Shown here: piece after piece, positions 12,453 through 24,107 of the stretch
Layout of the letters: each line of letters begins with the position of its first letter
Numbering within the stretch: position 1 is the stretch's first letter
Source: Lytechinus pictus
Taxonomy: Eukaryota; Echinodermata; Echinoidea; Temnopleuroida; Toxopneustidae
Assembly: GCF_037042905.1 (NCBI RefSeq)
Contig: NC_087247.1
Coordinates: 36,535,420 to 36,599,419 of the forward strand
Direction: 5' to 3'
Length of the DNA: 64,000 bases
Notes under the pieces: model-generated
Databases searched by the model: none
The model's input: only the letters and a program-made list of their open reading frames with translations
What the model was told of the DNA's origin: nothing
Position numbers and translations under genes: made by a program

Positions 12453-13150
12453 AACAAGTGGAGCACCTCTAGCAGTCTCACTGCATTACACGATTCAATA
12501 TAGCAGAATGGCTGACTTTGAAACTACTATGAAATAATTATTCCCCAAAAACACCATTCATATAATGATACAATATTACGTTTATTGACCCTAAATGACA
12601 TTTGACCTTGGTCATGTGACCTGAAACTCGCACAGGATGTTTAGTGATACTTGATTACTCTTATGTCCAAGTTATATGAATCAGATCCATAAACTTACAG
12701 TTATGATGGTAATTCAAAAAATACCCCCAACTTGGCCAAAGTTAATTGACCCTAAATGACATTTGACCTTAGTCATGTGACCAGAAACTTAGGCAGGATT
12801 GTCAGTAATATTTTATTACACTTATGGCCAAGTTTCATGAACTAGGTCCATATACTTTCTAATTTGTGATGACATTTCAAAAACTTAACCTTAGGTTAAG
12901 ATTTTGATCAATGTTGATTCCCCCAACATGGTCTAAGTTCATTGACCCTAAATGACCATTCACCTTGGTCATTTGACCTGAAACTCAGGCAGGATGTTCA
13001 GTAATACTTGATTAACCTTATATTAAAGTTTCAAGAACTAGGTCCATACACTTTCTAAGTTATGCTATCATTTCAAAAACTTAACCTTCGGTTAAGATTT
13101 GATGTTGATGCCGCCGCCGCCGTCTCACTCTGCTATGCAGGAGAGACAAA
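12453..13150. mobile_element. TGACCT-rich dispersed repeat, copy 1
   Basis: Begins CAAGTGGAGCACCTCTAGCA and ends near CTGCTATGCAGGAGAGACAA. The interior has about three units of 150-190 bp, each with CATTGACCCTAAATGAC, TTTGACCTT-GTCATGTGACC and AAAGTTATGATGG-like phrases. Related copies lie at 41050-41936 and 61409-62545. The ends pair weakly as inverted repeats. No coding capacity. Confidence 0.85.
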
Positions 13151-13442
13151 ATGGCTCTCAAAAATTGTTATGGCTCCCTAATATTAATAAATAATAATTT
13201 AAACACTGATTAAAACAAATAGATCTAGGCCTAAAGTTAGACGGTCTTTGAAATTTGAATTCCATACCACATAGACATGATAGATCTGGATCTACTAGTA
13301 ATCGATATTGTACAGTAAAGAAACATATCGGGTTTGAATTTTTTAAAATTTATTTTAATCTTTTTTTCTTGCGATAATTGGGTAGGATGAATGTTCTGAT
13401 TAACAGTGTCTCCGTTTATTTGTTGACGTTTAAATTGGGAAA

Positions 13443-13663
13443 ACCACACGTGTGTAGAGCTGCCAACTTAGATTTTTAAAAATACTTGCATCGTCCGATA
13501 AATATCACGAATTGTAAAATATTTGTTTCGGTCGATAAATATCATTAAAACTACTTTATATTTATCGACCGAAACAAATATTTTATGATTCGTGATGTTT
13601 ATCGGCCGATGCAAGTATTTTTCAAAATCTAAGTTGCAGGCAGCAGCTCTACACACGTGTGGT
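13443..13663. mobile_element. Fold-back element, arms about 100 bp
   Basis: The left arm begins CCACACGTGTGTAGAGCTGC and the right arm ends with its complement. The arms also share the TACTTGCATCG and GATAAATATCACGAAT blocks and meet near 13555. The right arm carries a small extra CAGGCAG. The termini contain an E-box-like CACGTG. Confidence 0.85.
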
Positions 13664-13804
13664 ATCTAGGTATCGATAACAAAAAACTGGCGACGTAAAC
13701 AGACTGGGTAAGTGAACGCTTGTGCTCTTAATTTTTTTCAATTTTACTACTATTTATTTTATAAATATTAGGAACTTTATTAAAAACTGGGAGTTAATAT
13801 TGTT

Positions 13805-14560
13805 TTGGCCCATGTACGTTGGTTTGGGCGCAAAACAAAACGTAAAATTGGTGATTTAGGTCTAGTTTCACCGTGGGAATTTATGGCCTCCACGGCCAGA
13901 TATGGGTACCCGACCCAGGCTTCATTGGGGAGTAAGCCTACGTTAGTAGATGTTTTTTACTCCCCAGAAGCCTCCAGGCTAATACGGCCCCAAAACCTGA
14001 AACTTTTTCTTGCAAGTTGCCATCTTGAATTAGCTTGGAGGCTCCCGAAGAGTAAAAATCAGTCTACTATACGTAGGCTTATTCCCCATGGAGCCTGGAA
14101 TTGCTACACATACGGCCCCAAAACCTGAAACTTTCGCCCCCAAGATTTCTACTTTACCTCTAAAAGATCTAGACCTAAAATCATGTACGGTACTTGGGGT
14201 ACAATTTCATTTCCGACATTTCTACGATATTGATTTCATTTTTAAGGTAAGTAAGAATTCATTTAAAAAACGAGAAAAATTTTATGAAAAGACGGGAAGA
14301 GCTTTCGGCTGTGTTTACGTCGCCATCTTGATTTCTTTGTCTTCCGCTTGACGACAGCACGCAAACCGCGCACCATGAACTGCGTTTGGCAGTGGATTTC
14401 TAACTAGTGGGTCGTGCGTGCTGGGATCTCACTTCTGGTGTCCACAACACATGACTTCTATGGCTTGATTTTTCTGTGCGCGGCGGCATGTAATGTCCCT
14501 TGGGTGGGTAGTTTCTAAATCCTTAGTTAGTTAGACTGTAAATTCGATTTTTAAAAAAGT
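13805..14560. repeat. Low-copy duplicated and inverted pieces
   Basis: ACGGCCCCAAAACCTGAAAC occurs twice (near 13983 and 14112). The segment between contains a rough inverted repeat around GGAGTAAGCCTACGT and ACGTAGGCTTATTCCCC. A 27-bp block at 14004-14030 is repeated exactly at 59017-59043. Confidence 0.55.
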
Positions 14561-15330
14561 ACCGGTATTGAACTGAGACTGGACAGTGAGTTAGTCGGCG
14601 AATTGGTGGAAGTGATAACACATGCGAGCTCACACTAACGAACTACCGTCGGTGAATGGGGATTATAGTGAAATGTCAGAAATTGTTGAGGAAATCCCCA
14701 GAAACGACGGTTATTCCTGTCTAGGCAGGAGTGAGCCCGACATAGCCCTAGTGTCTGATACTAGTGAGCCGGGCCGGAGAGGCAGCAGCTGAGGCCTGAG
14801 CCCGTGGCGTGGCGTGGGAGCTACCGTACCCGTAGGCGTAGGCCGTAGAATCTACTTACCGGTAAACCGGAAGATAAATCTCAGCTTCTGTTGACTTATG
14901 CCTCAGACTGATTCATCAAAAATGTTCCTAGAATAATAGATCCACAGATAAATATTATCATGAACTTGAATCGCCTAGCCCTGTTGCTGATTAGGAAGAA
15001 TAAGCGTTCCGAATTCACAGACCACAAGAACAATAGCAATTCAGAGGCAGTCTATACATACACGGGATGGAATATCGACGTGTGTTATTTTTGTACACAA
15101 AGCTAAGCAAGCTAGCAAGCTCGTGCAATGCATGTGTATAGCAAGTCCGCCGCCCTCTTTTGCGAACCACGTGACACACCTGGGATGGCCGAGCCTCTCG
15201 ATCTCATCTCAAGCAAGCTCGCTATCTTTCTGACTAAACAAGCTTCACTGCCATTGGGTGATTACTCAACCGACGTGTTGCTCCAGCAACATTGACGTCA
15301 TCGTTCTCTCGCCTTCTCAATCACGATATC
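14280..15330. promoter_or_regulatory. CpG-rich promoter-like region
   Basis: Contains a YY1-like GCCATCTTG (near 14322), a CCGGAAG core (near 14867), an E-box CACGTGAC (15168-15175), a CCAAT box as ATTGG (15253-15257) and a full CRE TGACGTCA (15293-15300). The combination is typical of an animal housekeeping promoter. The gene it would drive is not identified. Confidence 0.4.
14673..14792 (+). CDS. Possible first coding exon or short open frame
   Basis: ATG opens a 39-codon frame starting MSEIVEEIPRNDGYSCLGRS within CpG-rich, promoter-like DNA; a GTGAGCC donor-like site follows near 14763. Not recognised. The region 14617-14723 has a relative at 59453-59559 where the same frame stops after six codons. 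It also forms a stem-loop (ACCGTCGG...GGGGATT against AATCCCC...CGACGGT), so a non-coding repeat is an alternative. Confidence 0.3.
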   Translation: MSEIVEEIPRNDGYSCLGRSEPDIALVSDTSEPGRRGSS

Positions 15331-15344
15331 CTCGCCCGTGATTT

Positions 15345-15360
15345 CACCCCCCCCCCCCCC
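15345..15360. repeat. Poly-C run
   Basis: About 14 consecutive C just after the promoter-like region. Similar runs lie near 1470, 10966, 16535, 17110 and 62626, and G runs near 16402, 21987, 22231, 23198, 23949, 24598 and 29597. Confidence 0.8.
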
Positions 15361-15645
15361 ATGGAAAGGTGACTTTTTAAAGAAAGAGATCAATTTTCCA
15401 TCCACTTTTCAATGATCCACTAAACATAATTCGAAAAAAAAAATGAAAAAGAAGAAATACCCCCAGGCATATGGCTCTTTCAAAATCGCAAAATTTGTCC
15501 AATAAAACCACTGAACACTTTCATGTTTTATCCATCGATTGTTTCATCAACGTTTTAGGGCATACACATTAATGACAAATTGAGAGAGATTTACCCGTTT
15601 AGTCTATTATCACCATTTGCAGTATTTTTTTGTTCATTTATGGTA

Positions 15646-15905
15646 GGCCCCTAAAAGGCCCTGATGGTAAATTGTAAATGGTAGTGATTTTTTTACGGCC
15701 TAATTGCTAAGAAAGCATGAATGATTGTAAGCAAGCAACCAGAGGACCGACGGCTTAAGGTCCTCTCCAAGGGACCTAGTAAACAGGTAATGAGGATTTA
15801 AATGCCTATTCCAAAGGGCACTAGCGCATCAAGTGGGACTCGAACCCAGGTTACCAGAATCCGAAACCCCGAAACCCCTGCTCTGCCGACTGAGCTATAG
15901 CGCCT
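15646..15905 (-). mobile_element. tRNA-derived SINE
   Basis: Read on the minus strand, 15905-15822 is tRNA-like: A box TAGCTCAGTCGG (15886-15897), a GCTC/GAGC D stem and a perfect B box GGTTCGAGTCC (15836-15846) within a T-arm-like hairpin. It continues into a body containing CTTAAGCCGTCGGTCC, GTTGCTTGCTTACAATC and an A-run. The head has an over-long anticodon region, so it is not a working tRNA. The body resembles conserved SINE central domains, from memory. Confidence 0.75.
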
Positions 15906-16306
15906 CACTAATTTGTGTCCTGGGCAGTGATTTTTTTTTCAATGAATAATCCAATCGGCCTTGGCTACCTCGTTACATGAGTCTAAATTAAAGCTTCACA
16001 AAACTCATGGGGCAAGTATTTTAGCCGAATATGTTTTCTTGTGGTTTATTAGTAACACTTTATTCTTATCTGTCCACAGCTATGAGATGGTCAGACAGAC
16101 ATAACAAGCATGCAGTGATGACGGTTTCGACACCACTCACCGATGAGTGGCCCATCCGGTCCAACCTAAAACGTCAGTCGTTGTCATGATAGCAATCAGA
16201 GTATTGTGACTGTGCGTTTCGGGTATGTCCCAGGGAGTGGATATTGTGCATATAGGACAATCAAGAACCCAGTAATGACAGATTATGGTGAAGCGCTAAA
16301 TATGTC

Positions 16307-16379
16307 GTTTAAGCCCGTCACTCTAAAAACAACCGTTTAATCTTTTTAAACAACTTGTTGTTAGAGTGACAGGCTTAAA
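16307..16379. repeat. Short fold-back
   Basis: TTTAAGCC-GTCACTCTAA and its complement pair around a ~25-bp centre, with complementary AACAAC/GTTGTT inside. Confidence 0.65.
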
Positions 16380-16417
16380 AAATATGCATTTTTTTTTTTT
16401 TTGGGGGGGGGGTTGTT

Positions 16418-16572
16418 TACTGCAGGGGCCGCGGAAGCGGGGGGGCTGGGGGGCTTCAGCCTCCCCCCACTTTTTTCCAAAATCGTAAAAATGACCATAG
16501 GATTGTGATTTGTTTTGCATGGTCAGCCCCCCCCCCCCCCACTTTGAAAACCGTTCCGCTGCCCCTGTACTG
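16418..16572. mobile_element. 145-bp element with CAGGGGC ends and 5-bp duplication
   Basis: Element 16423-16567 begins CAGGGGCCGCGGAAGC and ends with CCGTTCCGCTGCCCCTG. TACTG is present on both sides (16418-16422, 16568-16572). G and C runs lie just inside each end. It shares its end type and 5-bp duplication with the element at 22203-23242. Confidence 0.8.
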
Positions 16573-16713
16573 TGTATATCATCATCATTATTATTTGCAT
16601 TTTTATTAAAAGACAGAAAAGGAGACAAGATAGGCCTATCATGGAACTCAGGCATCATACGAACGAATATATACCCTAAGAAATGAAAGGATGGAAAGGG
16701 GTAAATCGCTCGT

Positions 16714-16780
16714 TAAAAGGGCGAGGAGTGACAGCATTTTTTAATAAGGATGGAACCGCTGTCACTCCCTGGCCCTTTCA
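16714..16780. repeat. Short inverted repeat
   Basis: AAAGGGCGAGGAGTGACAGC pairs with GCTGTCACTCCCTGGCCCTTT around a 22-bp AT-rich loop. Confidence 0.7.
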
Positions 16781-16789
16781 ATTCAATTC

Positions 16790-18420
16790 AATTTCATTTT
16801 ATTGTCCACAAGGAAATTCGTTTTGCTCACAATTTACAAACATTTGTAATAAAACATTACATATTACATATATTACAATCACATGCATAGATACAATATT
16901 ATACAAAACTTGCATTAGCATGATTAGAAAGAGAGAAATACAATATTCTTTAGGACAAATGTTAATGTTTTGCAATTTTCGCCTTTTTTTTAAAGTTGAC
17001 CATAAAAAGTGAACAAGGCCTAAGTTTGGAGGGGCTACAGTTTCCTTAGTTCAAAAAGTACATCGGTCTATATACCTTCAATAACGAACTTCCTCTTTCT
17101 GCCATAATAGCCCCCCCCCCCCTTGCTCTCTCTCTCTGTTTTGAGTAACGTGTTGTCACTAGAGGAAACATTTAATTTTGGCTTGCACGACGATGATGTA
17201 ATTTTAGTGCTGATACGTATACATAGCGAAAACGTGGCAGACCTTACATGTTAAGCATATTTTCATCTTAACTTATAAGATTTCTATATCGGCGAATTTA
17301 AAATCAAGTTTATTGAAATCTGCTCCACTCTACTCTAATTTGATCACTTTTATAACCATACATGATAATGAAGTGGTGCAGTGAAGATGTAATATATCGG
17401 AAGAAAATCGATATATATTACAACTTTTTTTTATGATAGTACTACATAATTATTATACAAGGCTCAGTGAGGTGATTATACATGTATTCAATACTGTGTG
17501 TGTGAGTGGGTGTGTGTGTGAGGGTGTTTGAACAAATATACACGCAACAGCGTGGTTTTGTTTTACTTTTCTTTTACAACTCTATAAACTTAACCAAAAC
17601 ATGCATGTTTGATTTGTTACAAAATACTTCTATCGATTATGGAATGTGCAACTTTACAAACTGAGCCCAGAGACTCCCATACCTTATATATTGATACAGG
17701 AGAAGCGCGATATTATTGATTTTCATTCATAATGCCTGTTCGATTTCAACAATATCAATAGAATATTACAACATTTGACATGTAAACAGAATCTGGAAAG
17801 ATGCGCAGCAAAATTTGAAGAAAAAAACAAAGAAAGACAGTATCTCTATATAACATAAAACACAAAGAAATATGTGGATTTGTGTGTGTTTAACAACCCG
17901 AACTTGTTGATGTCCTGTATAAGGCTGTTTTACTAAATGTTATCGATCAATTTGTAATAAAAAATTTCATAGTTTTGCCTGGTAATTTTTATCAAAATCA
18001 CTTCAACTTGGTTTTCCCCGGATTTTGCCTTATTCTTTATTACTATATTATTCGTCACCTACAACTCACATAATGATAATGATACAACAAGCTTCCTCGG
18101 TCCATTCTAACGAAACCATATAAATTCCTCAACACATAATTATATAGGACCTCTGTCATAATACAGTACAGCGAGGTTAACCGATTAATCCATATCTTTT
18201 AATTCTAAAAATAGAATTCCTAGTCCATACAAATAGGCATATAATGTGGTTTGACGCAAATAACACATTAGTCGAAAATTATGTCGAAATCAAAATCTAT
18301 CATGGTGCTATCATGAAACTCTATGATGCGGCTATGGCCAGATTGACGTCATCGCATCTTCGTAGCAAAACATAGATGACGTCATGGCTCTAGCTGTATA
18401 ACTGAAAGAGTTCAACTGTT
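16790..18420. other. No gene seen; paired CRE sites at the right end
   Basis: AT-rich, with a GT-rich patch at 17498-17525. Two full TGACGTCA sites lie at 18344-18351 and 18377-18384 with the same orientation of flanking TCAT. No exon recognised. Confidence 0.4.
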
Positions 18421-18431
18421 CGATTGAGGAG

Positions 18432-19030
18432 AGCAAGGGCGGCGGAACCGGGGGGAAGGGGGGCACTTGTCCCCCCAAAAAAAAAATCCCCGTAGGAAAA
18501 AATGGAAAATGCCCTTTTGTTTCAAAATAAAATACTCCGAGGTGAAGCAGTATACATTTTAGGTTAAAAAATCACAAATATTTCGGCTCGCGCTTCGCGC
18601 TCGCATTAATTATTGTTTAGTAAGGTACTCATTTTGTTCCTGGTTGCAAAAAAGGGCCTATGCTTATAATGTCCAGTTTTCAGGTTGGAATATCACAAAT
18701 TTCAGCTCGCGCTTCTCACTCGCATTATTCGATTGGTGAGATATTTCTTCTATTCATGACTCACTAAAATATAATCTCCCACAGGTTCATTTTCTGGTCA
18801 GTATAATTTCAGCTATAGCGTTTGCGCTCGCGTTAATTCTTTAGATATATAGATACACATCTTTTTCATGATTACAAAAACTACTCGGAATGTTTACTTT
18901 TTATGACTTATTACATGAAATGTCCAAAAGTTTGAGCTCGTGATTCGCGCTCGCAACATTTCACAATGATGCCCTTTTAACAGTAATCAGAGCCATATTG
19001 AAAAAAAAAAGCGAGTTTTACAACTTCAGA
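18432..19030. mobile_element. Degenerate element with four GCGAGC-type satellite units
   Basis: Starts with AAGGGCGGCGGAACCGG and a G/C-run hairpin. It then has four spaced copies of a TCGCGCTTCGCGCTCGC-like imperfect palindrome (near 18584, 18706, 18815 and 18938), about 110-120 bp apart. It is the reverse-orientation relative of the interior of the 22203 element. The right end is not found. Confidence 0.65.
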
Positions 19031-20900
19031 TTCGTAATTTTGTACAAACCGCTCTCTCGCGGAATTATGAAACAGAAATAATATATATAAGATATCTTTT
19101 TTTAATTGCTGAATTTAATCACTATAAAACATACAACTTCTTCATACAAAATGATGATAATCTCATGGTGAAAATATCATATTCCACCAAAATGTCAATT
19201 TTGACATAATTCCAGTGTCATGTTAGATGCAATGCCTTTGTATAGATAGACCAGTTCGGTTATTAATTGGTCAATACCTCCATCTTGGTTATTGTAGTTT
19301 ATGAATGTTCAGTTATTTTGAAGTTATATAGGCCTGGTATTTTTAGGTGCACTTTTTTGCATAAAGTGCGAAGTGAATCATCGTGCAAGAAGGAAATAAA
19401 CAACTCAAATTAATGAAGGTCAAGCAAGATAGTTGAAAGATGTTGGACGTCTAAAATGTTGATCTAACTCAAACTTTTGTCACTGTTGTATACCGATAAC
19501 ACGATGTTTATACCTATAGCAATGAAGGTGGCAAGGGAGAGTGTGTCGTTTTAAGTGTAAAAGGTGCTCGAGATTGGAAAGGTATAGGTTATTTTAAAAA
19601 ATCACTGGTATACAGTGCGTCCCAGAAAAAAACGAAACCGAGATTAAGCGATGATTTATCATAACTTAATCACAAATACAATAGACAAGTGACCTACCAT
19701 TGTAAAGCTTAGAATCTCCTCTTTCATCTGAAATTACTTAAATTGTTTCTCATTCACACATGAGTGAGCAAAAACAATTTGAAGAAAGGATACCAAAAAC
19801 TCATTTGGCGGGGGGTATCTGAATTTCAACAAGAAAATCACATTCCTAAATTTGCACAAGAAGGACTGTGAAGACGTGGAGGTTTATATATCAATGCTTA
19901 TCAATACATGAATGTAAGAATCATAAGCTGCTGTTTAGATATCGGCCTGTTTTACACTAAAAGTAAATGCCAATTTATAATTCAAGCCGCCCTTTCATAT
20001 TTGCATACGGCCCCTCTAAACGATTATGTACGTCAGGGGCGGCGCCGGGGTATTTTGATTGGGGTGCAAGAAGACCTAATTAGAGGTAGTGCCATTTTCC
20101 TGTATTGGGTAATCGGGGCACGGCCTAAATGTCTCTTTTATGCTGTTCTTTCTTTTTACTCCCATGTGACGCCGCTATGGCGCGCCATTGTGTCACGATC
20201 CGATTTTTTGTTTTCAACCTGACACTATTATTCAAATATGAATTTCCTTAAAGGACTTTATTCGCTAAATGGTCCAAATGCTAGATACATGAATATTAAT
20301 GAATAAAGGAGTGAGTTTCCTGTTTATTGAATGCATAGCTATAACGTTTCTTTTGAATTTCATTAATTGTCTTTCTCTATTTTCTCGAACTGCATAGTGC
20401 TCCAACAGAAATCAACTATCGTTGATTCATATCTCGTGAGTCGATTATTATCACAAATTAGTTTTCGTTAGTCTTTTCCAACTAAAAGAATGACATTCGT
20501 CAACGTGTACGTCCATAACGATTGACGCATGTTTCACACGTCGGCGCCTAGTACGTAAGCAAAGTAATTTTTGGTGACTAAAACTATAGGGCCTAATAGA
20601 AAACAAACCGAGCAAATAAAAAAAGTTATTTTATTATACAAACTACTGTCGGCTGTTGATCCAAAATCGTCATCCATGCTGCAAGGGTTTTTTTCTTCTC
20701 ATCATTTTTAATGAATTAGTAATCTCTGTTTTTCGTGACACCCTTGTCCTACAAAGCTTGACGATGATTTCGTCATAACCAACGCAAGAAGATGATGCAT
20801 TTGGCAATGTTCCACCATGGTTCCACCGATGTGGCAACGTCACAAAACAGTCACGATAGCACACAACTCATTATTAAATATGGTCTTTATCAGTTGATTT
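19031..20900. other. No gene seen; lone transposon-like ends
   Basis: At 19613 TACAGTGCGTCCCAGAAAA looks like one end of a mariner-type element without a partner. At 20034 CAGGGGCGGCGCCGGGG looks like another lone CAGGGGC end. Confidence 0.35.
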
Positions 20901-21314
20901 ATTTAAAAAAGATATAGGTAGGGTTAATTTTGCAATAAGACAAGCAAGTCTAGAAACATGTTTCTGGCCTATACAAGATCAAGTTGACTGCAGGGTTAAA
21001 GTTTATGTACGTATACGTTCGGATGGGCAAACATTATTGATGAATGATTAGTCAAGCATAAAGTATTGAACTCCATCATATTGTAAATAAAAACAAGGAA
21101 GAATTCTGAAATCTATATTGAAACCTTTCAAACAATTGACTAAGATAGATTGGAAATGAATGAAAATGCAAATTAATAAGAATATTCCAAATAATTATTG
21201 TGTTTGATAAGATTATTTTGGGGGAAATGTGATCGTGCGATATAAGATAGCGTTTTGAACTTCATTTTCGATATGATTATAAAGGTGAAACTCTTTCCTT
21301 TTATGATATTAGGA

Positions 21315-21316
<2 letters not shown>

Positions 21317-21375
<59 letters not shown>

Positions 21376-21376
21376 C
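21317..21376. repeat. AT dinucleotide microsatellite
   Basis: About 60 bp of TA repeats with a single G interruption near 21366. Confidence 0.95.
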
Positions 21377-22182
21377 CAATGTTCTCTCTCAACAGAGAAT
21401 CGAGACAGGTGATAAAAAAGGGGAAAAACTCAGAAAAGAACGCCTCTTTTAATATTTAGACTAATGGAGTCGCCTATAAAGATCAGCCTCAGAGGATTTC
21501 AGCTTAAAACGTCACTCAACATTGTTTACATTGAAATTTTATTTACAGCAATTAATTTATGCCCAGTTTTTATAAAAATAAGTGGGAATGCTCACTTTTT
21601 GTTCTTAAGCGAAATTATTCAAAAGTCCTCATATTATAAATAGGCCTACAGAAAAATAGAATGGAATAGAAGTAAAATCAAATGGTGTAATTAAATCGGT
21701 CAAAGTAGGAGAAGAGAAATTATAAATTCATGTAATGATTCTGATAAGATATAATTGTATAGTGTATTAGAAGTAGAAAAACAATGAAAAAATACAAGAA
21801 GAGAAACAGCAAGGAAGAAAATAAGCTGAACATAATTGAATAGGCCGTTTTGGAAAATGTGATGTTTGATGGAGTGCAAGTCTGATTTTTTTGTTGGAAT
21901 TATACATTTTATTATAGTTATAGGGACAATGGATCTAGCTCACTCCGGGAAAGGTGGAGGAATAAGGTTGCGGTGCTGAAGTGCGGGGGGGGGGGGGCAT
22001 TGCCTCTGTGCCGGCCTCCTGAATGGAAACAGAACGTCCTCTCTGCTTTAAATGTGGCATTTACGCGTTATGTTAAAGTTCAGATAATCGGAATGGTGTA
22101 GATGATTAGCAAAATAGTAATTAGCAAAACAGTATAGAAGTGGAATCACCTTCGACCCCCTCCCCAGAAACAAACCTGACTA

Positions 22183-23716
22183 TTAGAGAGGAAGGTCACC
22201 CTCAGGGGCGGATCCAGCTTTCGCCAATAGGGGGGGGGGGCCGAAAAATATTTTCATCAACATTTTTCTCGATTGGCCGCTATAATCTGATTTTTTTTTC
22301 AGGGGGTAGTCCTAACTAGAGACTGAAGTTTTAAGTATATGTTAGTTTTTATTGTTATTAACAAGATAAGGTATCTCATGTGGTCTTAATATATAATGCG
22401 AGCGCGAAGCGCGAGCTCAAATTCTTTGATATTTTATGTCCTTAGACCTGAAGATTCTGAGGAGATTTTATAATCATGAAAAAGATAAGTATCCAACTAA
22501 ACAATGCGAGCGCGAAGCGCGAGCCGAAATTTTATCATAGTAACGTGAAAAGGGACTCAATTAGGACTGTTTTTAGTGAAGAGGATACAAGTATCACCAA
22601 TTAAATAATGAGAGTGCGAAGTGCGAGCTCAAAATTTTTGATATTCCGACCTGAAAACTGGACAGTCTAAGCGCGTTTTTATTTAAATACAGAAAAAGCT
22701 GTGTGTCTCAAACAATTAAATGCGAGCGCGAAGCACAAGCTCATTTTTTTTTATATACTGACATGATCAAGGAGCATTTTGACAAATTTTGGTAAGAATT
22801 TCCAAAGAGGATAGGTAACTCACAAATCAAACAATGCGAGCGCGCAGCGCGAGCTGAAAATTTTGATATAAACAATTTGTGTAAAACAAGCAAAATAATA
22901 AAAGCTTGATGTGCGAGCTAAAATATTGTGTGCAAATTGATTTCAGATCTGGATATAGAAGTGTCATTTAATCCTCTTGAATGGGATTCATTGGCACAGG
23001 CAATGCGAGCGCGAAGCGCGAGCGAAATTTTTATGTAAAGTTCTTTTTCCAATTCTTCCCCTCACCCTTTTCTTGTTTTCTTTCGGGGTCGGGCCGGCCG
23101 TTACGAGGTTGTAAATTACACATCCTGGGTATGATACCTCTTTCCTACTTTTCTTTAGTGTTTTTCCTTTAGTACTTTCTGCAGGTTGTCAAAAAATAGG
23201 GGGGGGGGGGGCCGGCTCGGCCCCCTCCTGGATCCGCGCCTGACCCTGAAGATAAGTTTGTTGTAAAAATAGCAGAAAATTAAATGAAAAATATTGGTGA
23301 CGGTTTTAGGAAAATTCAATAAAGATTAAAAAAGCTATTATCTTAATTTTTAGATTTGTGACGTCATAAACGAGCAGCTTCCCATAATATGCAGAAGTGT
23401 CAGTTTTTTTTTGAAAGTTCGTGATGACTCAATCTCGTTTACCTTTTAGAAATGGGTGTGAAATGATTTGTCTATTGTTATATACTGAAGGTACATTAAA
23501 TACCATTTTCAATTTTCTGAGAAAATGACATTTCATTGATTTTTTTCCCATACGATGTGTAGGAAAACTGCTCGCTTATGACGTCAAAAATCAAATAATT
23601 AAAGGTCTAATTACTTTTTTATTCTTTGATAGATTTTTCTCAAACCTTCGGCAATATATTTTATTTTAATGCTATTTTTACAATGAACTTTTTGTCAGGG
23701 TGAACTTCCCCTTTAA
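22183..23716. mobile_element. Fold-back element interrupted by the 22203-23242 element
   Basis: The right end GGGTGAACTTCCCCTTTAA complements the left end TTAGAGAGGAAGGTCACCC. Arms of about 180 bp share GTAAAAATAGCA and GACGTCATAA blocks and meet near 23460. The left TTAA is mutated to TTAG. Confidence 0.75.
22198..23247. mobile_element. 1.04-kb element with CAGGGGC ends, 5-bp duplication and internal satellite
   Basis: Element 22203-23242 has termini CAGGGGCGGATCCAG and CTGGATCCGCGCCTG, with ACCCT on both sides (22198-22202, 23243-23247). The uninterrupted right arm of the host fold-back contains one ACCCT at the same point, confirming the duplication. Inside are six copies of GCGAGCGCGAAGCGCGAGC or variants (near 22398, 22506, 22607, 22721, 22832 and 23003). 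No transposase. Confidence 0.85.
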
Positions 23717-24107
23717 GTCTATTACGGGCACCCAAAATGAAACAGAAAAATGGCCACTGGTGAATGGGGTGGCCTTTATACATAGATAAGTTTTACCATT
23801 AAATTATTTCCAAGCGGGAGACAGGTTTTCTCTACTTGTATTGTCATACATGTATGGCAAGACAACTTTTGATTGTACACAGGCCTCCTGCATATTTTAT
23901 ACAGTTCTTAAGGCGTATACGACTGTCAGATCGTTCTTATTTTTAGTTCGGGGGGGGGGGGGGTGGGTGTCTTGAAGCAAATTAATTTATAATCATTAGC
24001 GTCATCGTTCGCCAGCATTCGGCAAATCAAACAAAAGCAATATAATCAGACCCTCGTTATCTTCGAGCTGAGTGCACAATCGGTTTTCTTTCTCCAGGTA
24101 CCACAGA

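Noticed and set aside
15822..15905. A functional tRNA gene
   Set aside because: The anticodon arm region is too long and the acceptor stem does not pair; it continues into a SINE body.
16323..16658. A 111-codon minus-strand frame
   Set aside because: It crosses the 145-bp CAGGGGC element and its homopolymer runs; Gly, Pro and Lys runs come from these.
20034..20215. A complete CAGGGGC-type element
   Set aside because: Only a left-like end is visible; no matching right end or duplication was found.
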